From the NCBI GenBank assembly GCA_900552495.1, contig URZY01000016.1, forward strand, positions 1 to 14,050: 14,050 nt of DNA. Reading direction: 5' to 3'. Of the stretch, positions 12,949 through 14,050 are shown piece by piece. Source of the DNA: an uncultured Mycoplasmatota bacterium. GTDB taxonomy: Bacteria; Bacillota_I; Bacilli_A; RF39; UBA660. The notes under the pieces are model-generated. The model worked only from the letters and a program-made list of their open reading frames with translations. It searched no databases and was not told the origin of the DNA. Position 1 is the first letter of the stretch. Each line of letters begins with the position of its first letter. The position numbers were made by a program, and so were the translations under genes.

Positions 12949-12957
12949 TGTTATAAT
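12949..12957 (+). promoter_or_regulatory. Extended -10 promoter of the small unknown gene
   Basis: TG-T-TATAAT is the exact extended -10 consensus. The predicted start near 12964 leaves a leader of about 10 nt that is almost entirely the ribosome site GGGAGG (12963-12968). Confidence 0.65.
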
Positions 12958-12973
12958 GGATTGGGAGGTAAAT

Positions 12974-13504
12974 ATGAAGAACGATATTCAAAACATTTTT
13001 GGTAGTACAATGGCTAGATCAATGGAAGGAATGGCAAACGTTTTTAAAAATGCAAATATGACACCTGAAGAAATTGCTGAAAGTATAAAGGATTTTCATG
13101 AAACAACAAGAGCAGGTATTCATATCAGTGCTTTATCTAGCGGAGATAAAGAAACAGCAGATAAAATAGACAAAGCCAACCAAATTATAAAAGGAAGAAG
13201 AATAAGTGAATTTAAAAAAGCTGTTGCAAACGGCACAGAAAAAGAATTTTTAAGTACTATGCCATGGACAGACAAGTCATCATTAAAAGTTAATATGGGA
13301 CTATTTAGAATTGGAATACCTAGTGAAAAACCATTGACCGAAGAAGAACAAAGATATTCAGATATCATTGAAAAGTCAATTGATGAAGATATTAAGAAAG
13401 AAGCATTAAGTCAAGGTTTTAGCAGTGTTGAAGAATGGAGAGAACACAATGCGAAAGTAGCTTCATCTATGAGTTCAAGTTTTGGTGGAATAAGAAGAAG
13501 ATAA
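12974..13504 (+). CDS. Conserved-looking small protein of unknown function
   Basis: 176 aa, hydrophilic, no signal peptide or membrane segment, so cytoplasmic. I do not recognise the family. It is mostly helical: an N-terminal Met-rich helix (STMARSMEGMANVFKNANM), a helix with MTPEEIAESIKDFHETT, a charged middle (DKANQIIKGRRISEFKKA), a short possible beta segment (SLKVNMGLFRIGIP) and a C-terminal helix with SSVEEWREHNAK, then a Ser-rich tail ending GGIRRR. The ATG at 12974 has GGGAGG 5 nt upstream. An in-frame ATG at 12956 overlaps the -10 hexamer and lies upstream of the transcript. It converges with the relaxase relic: its TAA is followed directly by the opposing stop with no gap. Confidence 0.75.
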   Translation: MKNDIQNIFGSTMARSMEGMANVFKNANMTPEEIAESIKDFHETTRAGIHISALSSGDKETADKIDKANQIIKGRRISEFKKAVANGTEKEFLSTMPWTDKSSLKVNMGLFRIGIPSEKPLTEEEQRYSDIIEKSIDEDIKKEALSQGFSSVEEWREHNAKVASSMSSSFGGIRRR

Positions 13505-14050
13505 TTACAATTCATAATTATCTTTTTCTTTGCTTAAATCTAATTCTTCAATGTCATCATTATCTAAAACCTTATCATCATACATATCATTAACAACATC
13601 AATATATCTATCATCTTTATCGTACCAACTATGGAGTTTATCATGTAAGAAAGAAATTAACTTTTCAAACTTTTCTTTCCAATATTCAAGAGTATTTTTT
13701 AAATCGTGAATTTTAGATTTTAAAAATGAAATTTCATTGTCCTTTTCTTTAATCGTATCATTTAAAGTCTTAACTCTTAAATTAAGTGCTTCATTATTTT
13801 CAGTAAGAGTTTTAATCTTATTATTTTTATCTTTTAATTGTTCGTAAGCATTAACTAATGTATTGGATAAAGTTTGTATTTTATCATATTCTTTACTAGT
13901 ATTATCTACTTAATCGATAAAGGCGATAAAAGAATCTTTATCTTCTTTTGATAAAATATAATTATCTTTATTTAATTTAGATATTTTTAATTTATCAATT
14001 TTATCTTTTATATCTTTAGAGTTTTGTTTTAACTCTGAAGATTTTTTATT
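13505..14050 (-). pseudogene. 3' part of a Mob/Pre-type relaxase gene with an in-frame stop
   Basis: One - strand frame runs from the right edge to a TAA at 13507-13505, broken only by a TAA at 13912-13910. Upstream of the break it encodes a Lys/Asp-rich coiled coil ending ILSKEDKDSFIAFID; downstream it resumes with a heptad-rich coiled coil (YEQLKDKNNKIKTL). It ends with YWKEKFEKLISFLHDKLHSW and an acidic tail. Coiled coil followed by a W-x3-F-x2-L-x2-F block is typical of the C-terminus of MobV (Mob_Pre) plasmid relaxases, which nick oriT. The N-terminal catalytic part lies outside the window. No good restart codon follows the stop, so the gene is probably dead. The family call rests on C-terminal style alone. 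Confidence 0.55.

Noticed and set aside
1..14050. UGA read as tryptophan (Mollicutes code)
   Set aside because: secA and the integrase remnant end in TGA, Trp is encoded by TGG throughout, and the prfB frameshift needs UGA to be a stop.
1..14050. CRISPR arrays, tRNA or rRNA genes
   Set aside because: No regularly spaced repeats and no GC-rich cloverleaf or rRNA-like segments were seen on either strand.

Overview
The window comes from a very AT-rich member of the Bacillota, probably the gut Bacilli (RF39, Erysipelotrichia or relatives). The evidence is the extreme A+T content, AGGAGG-type ribosome binding sites, and the conserved order hpf-secA-prfB. An agr-type peptide quorum-sensing locus is also present. 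UGA is a normal stop codon here: secA ends in TGA, and prfB carries the classical in-frame UGA of the RF2 autoregulatory frameshift. Mycoplasma-type code use is therefore excluded.

Layout. (1) 1-2940: a complete agr-like system in an unusual convergent arrangement. A LytTR response regulator and an AgrC-like kinase lie on the + strand. An AgrB-like peptidase and a 40-residue AgrD-like precursor lie on the - strand. The two operons meet in a perfect 17-bp inverted repeat that holds both stop codons. (2) 2940-6590: a divergent promoter region with two mirror-image LytTR-like boxes, then a cold-shock protein, long-form hibernation factor HPF and SecA. hpf, secA and the cold-shock gene each have an extended -10 promoter. 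(3) 6549-8752: an accessory island between secA and prfB, which are usually neighbours. It holds a KilA-N protein, a 54-codon integrase Arm-domain remnant and a membrane-anchored protein. The last 42 bp of secA are repeated at its far end, and all sense-codon differences between the copies are silent. This is the layout expected of a decayed integrative element that used the SecA zinc-tail codons as its attachment site. (4) 8880-10003: a putative zinc metallopeptidase gene with its own promoter and terminator, then a probable small RNA on the - strand. (5) 10056-12844: prfB with programmed +1 frameshift, followed by two YitT-family membrane proteins, the second lacking half of its C-terminal domain. 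(6) 12949-14050: a small unknown gene convergent with the decayed 3' part of a probable Mob/Pre relaxase gene carrying an in-frame stop.

Functionally the window combines a housekeeping block (ribosome hibernation, protein export, UGA termination) with a peptide-signalling locus and two traces of mobile DNA (secA 3' end and right edge). The least described features are the secA-3' element remnant, the mirror-image regulator boxes between agrB and the cold-shock gene, the small - strand RNA, and the HELSH metallopeptidase.
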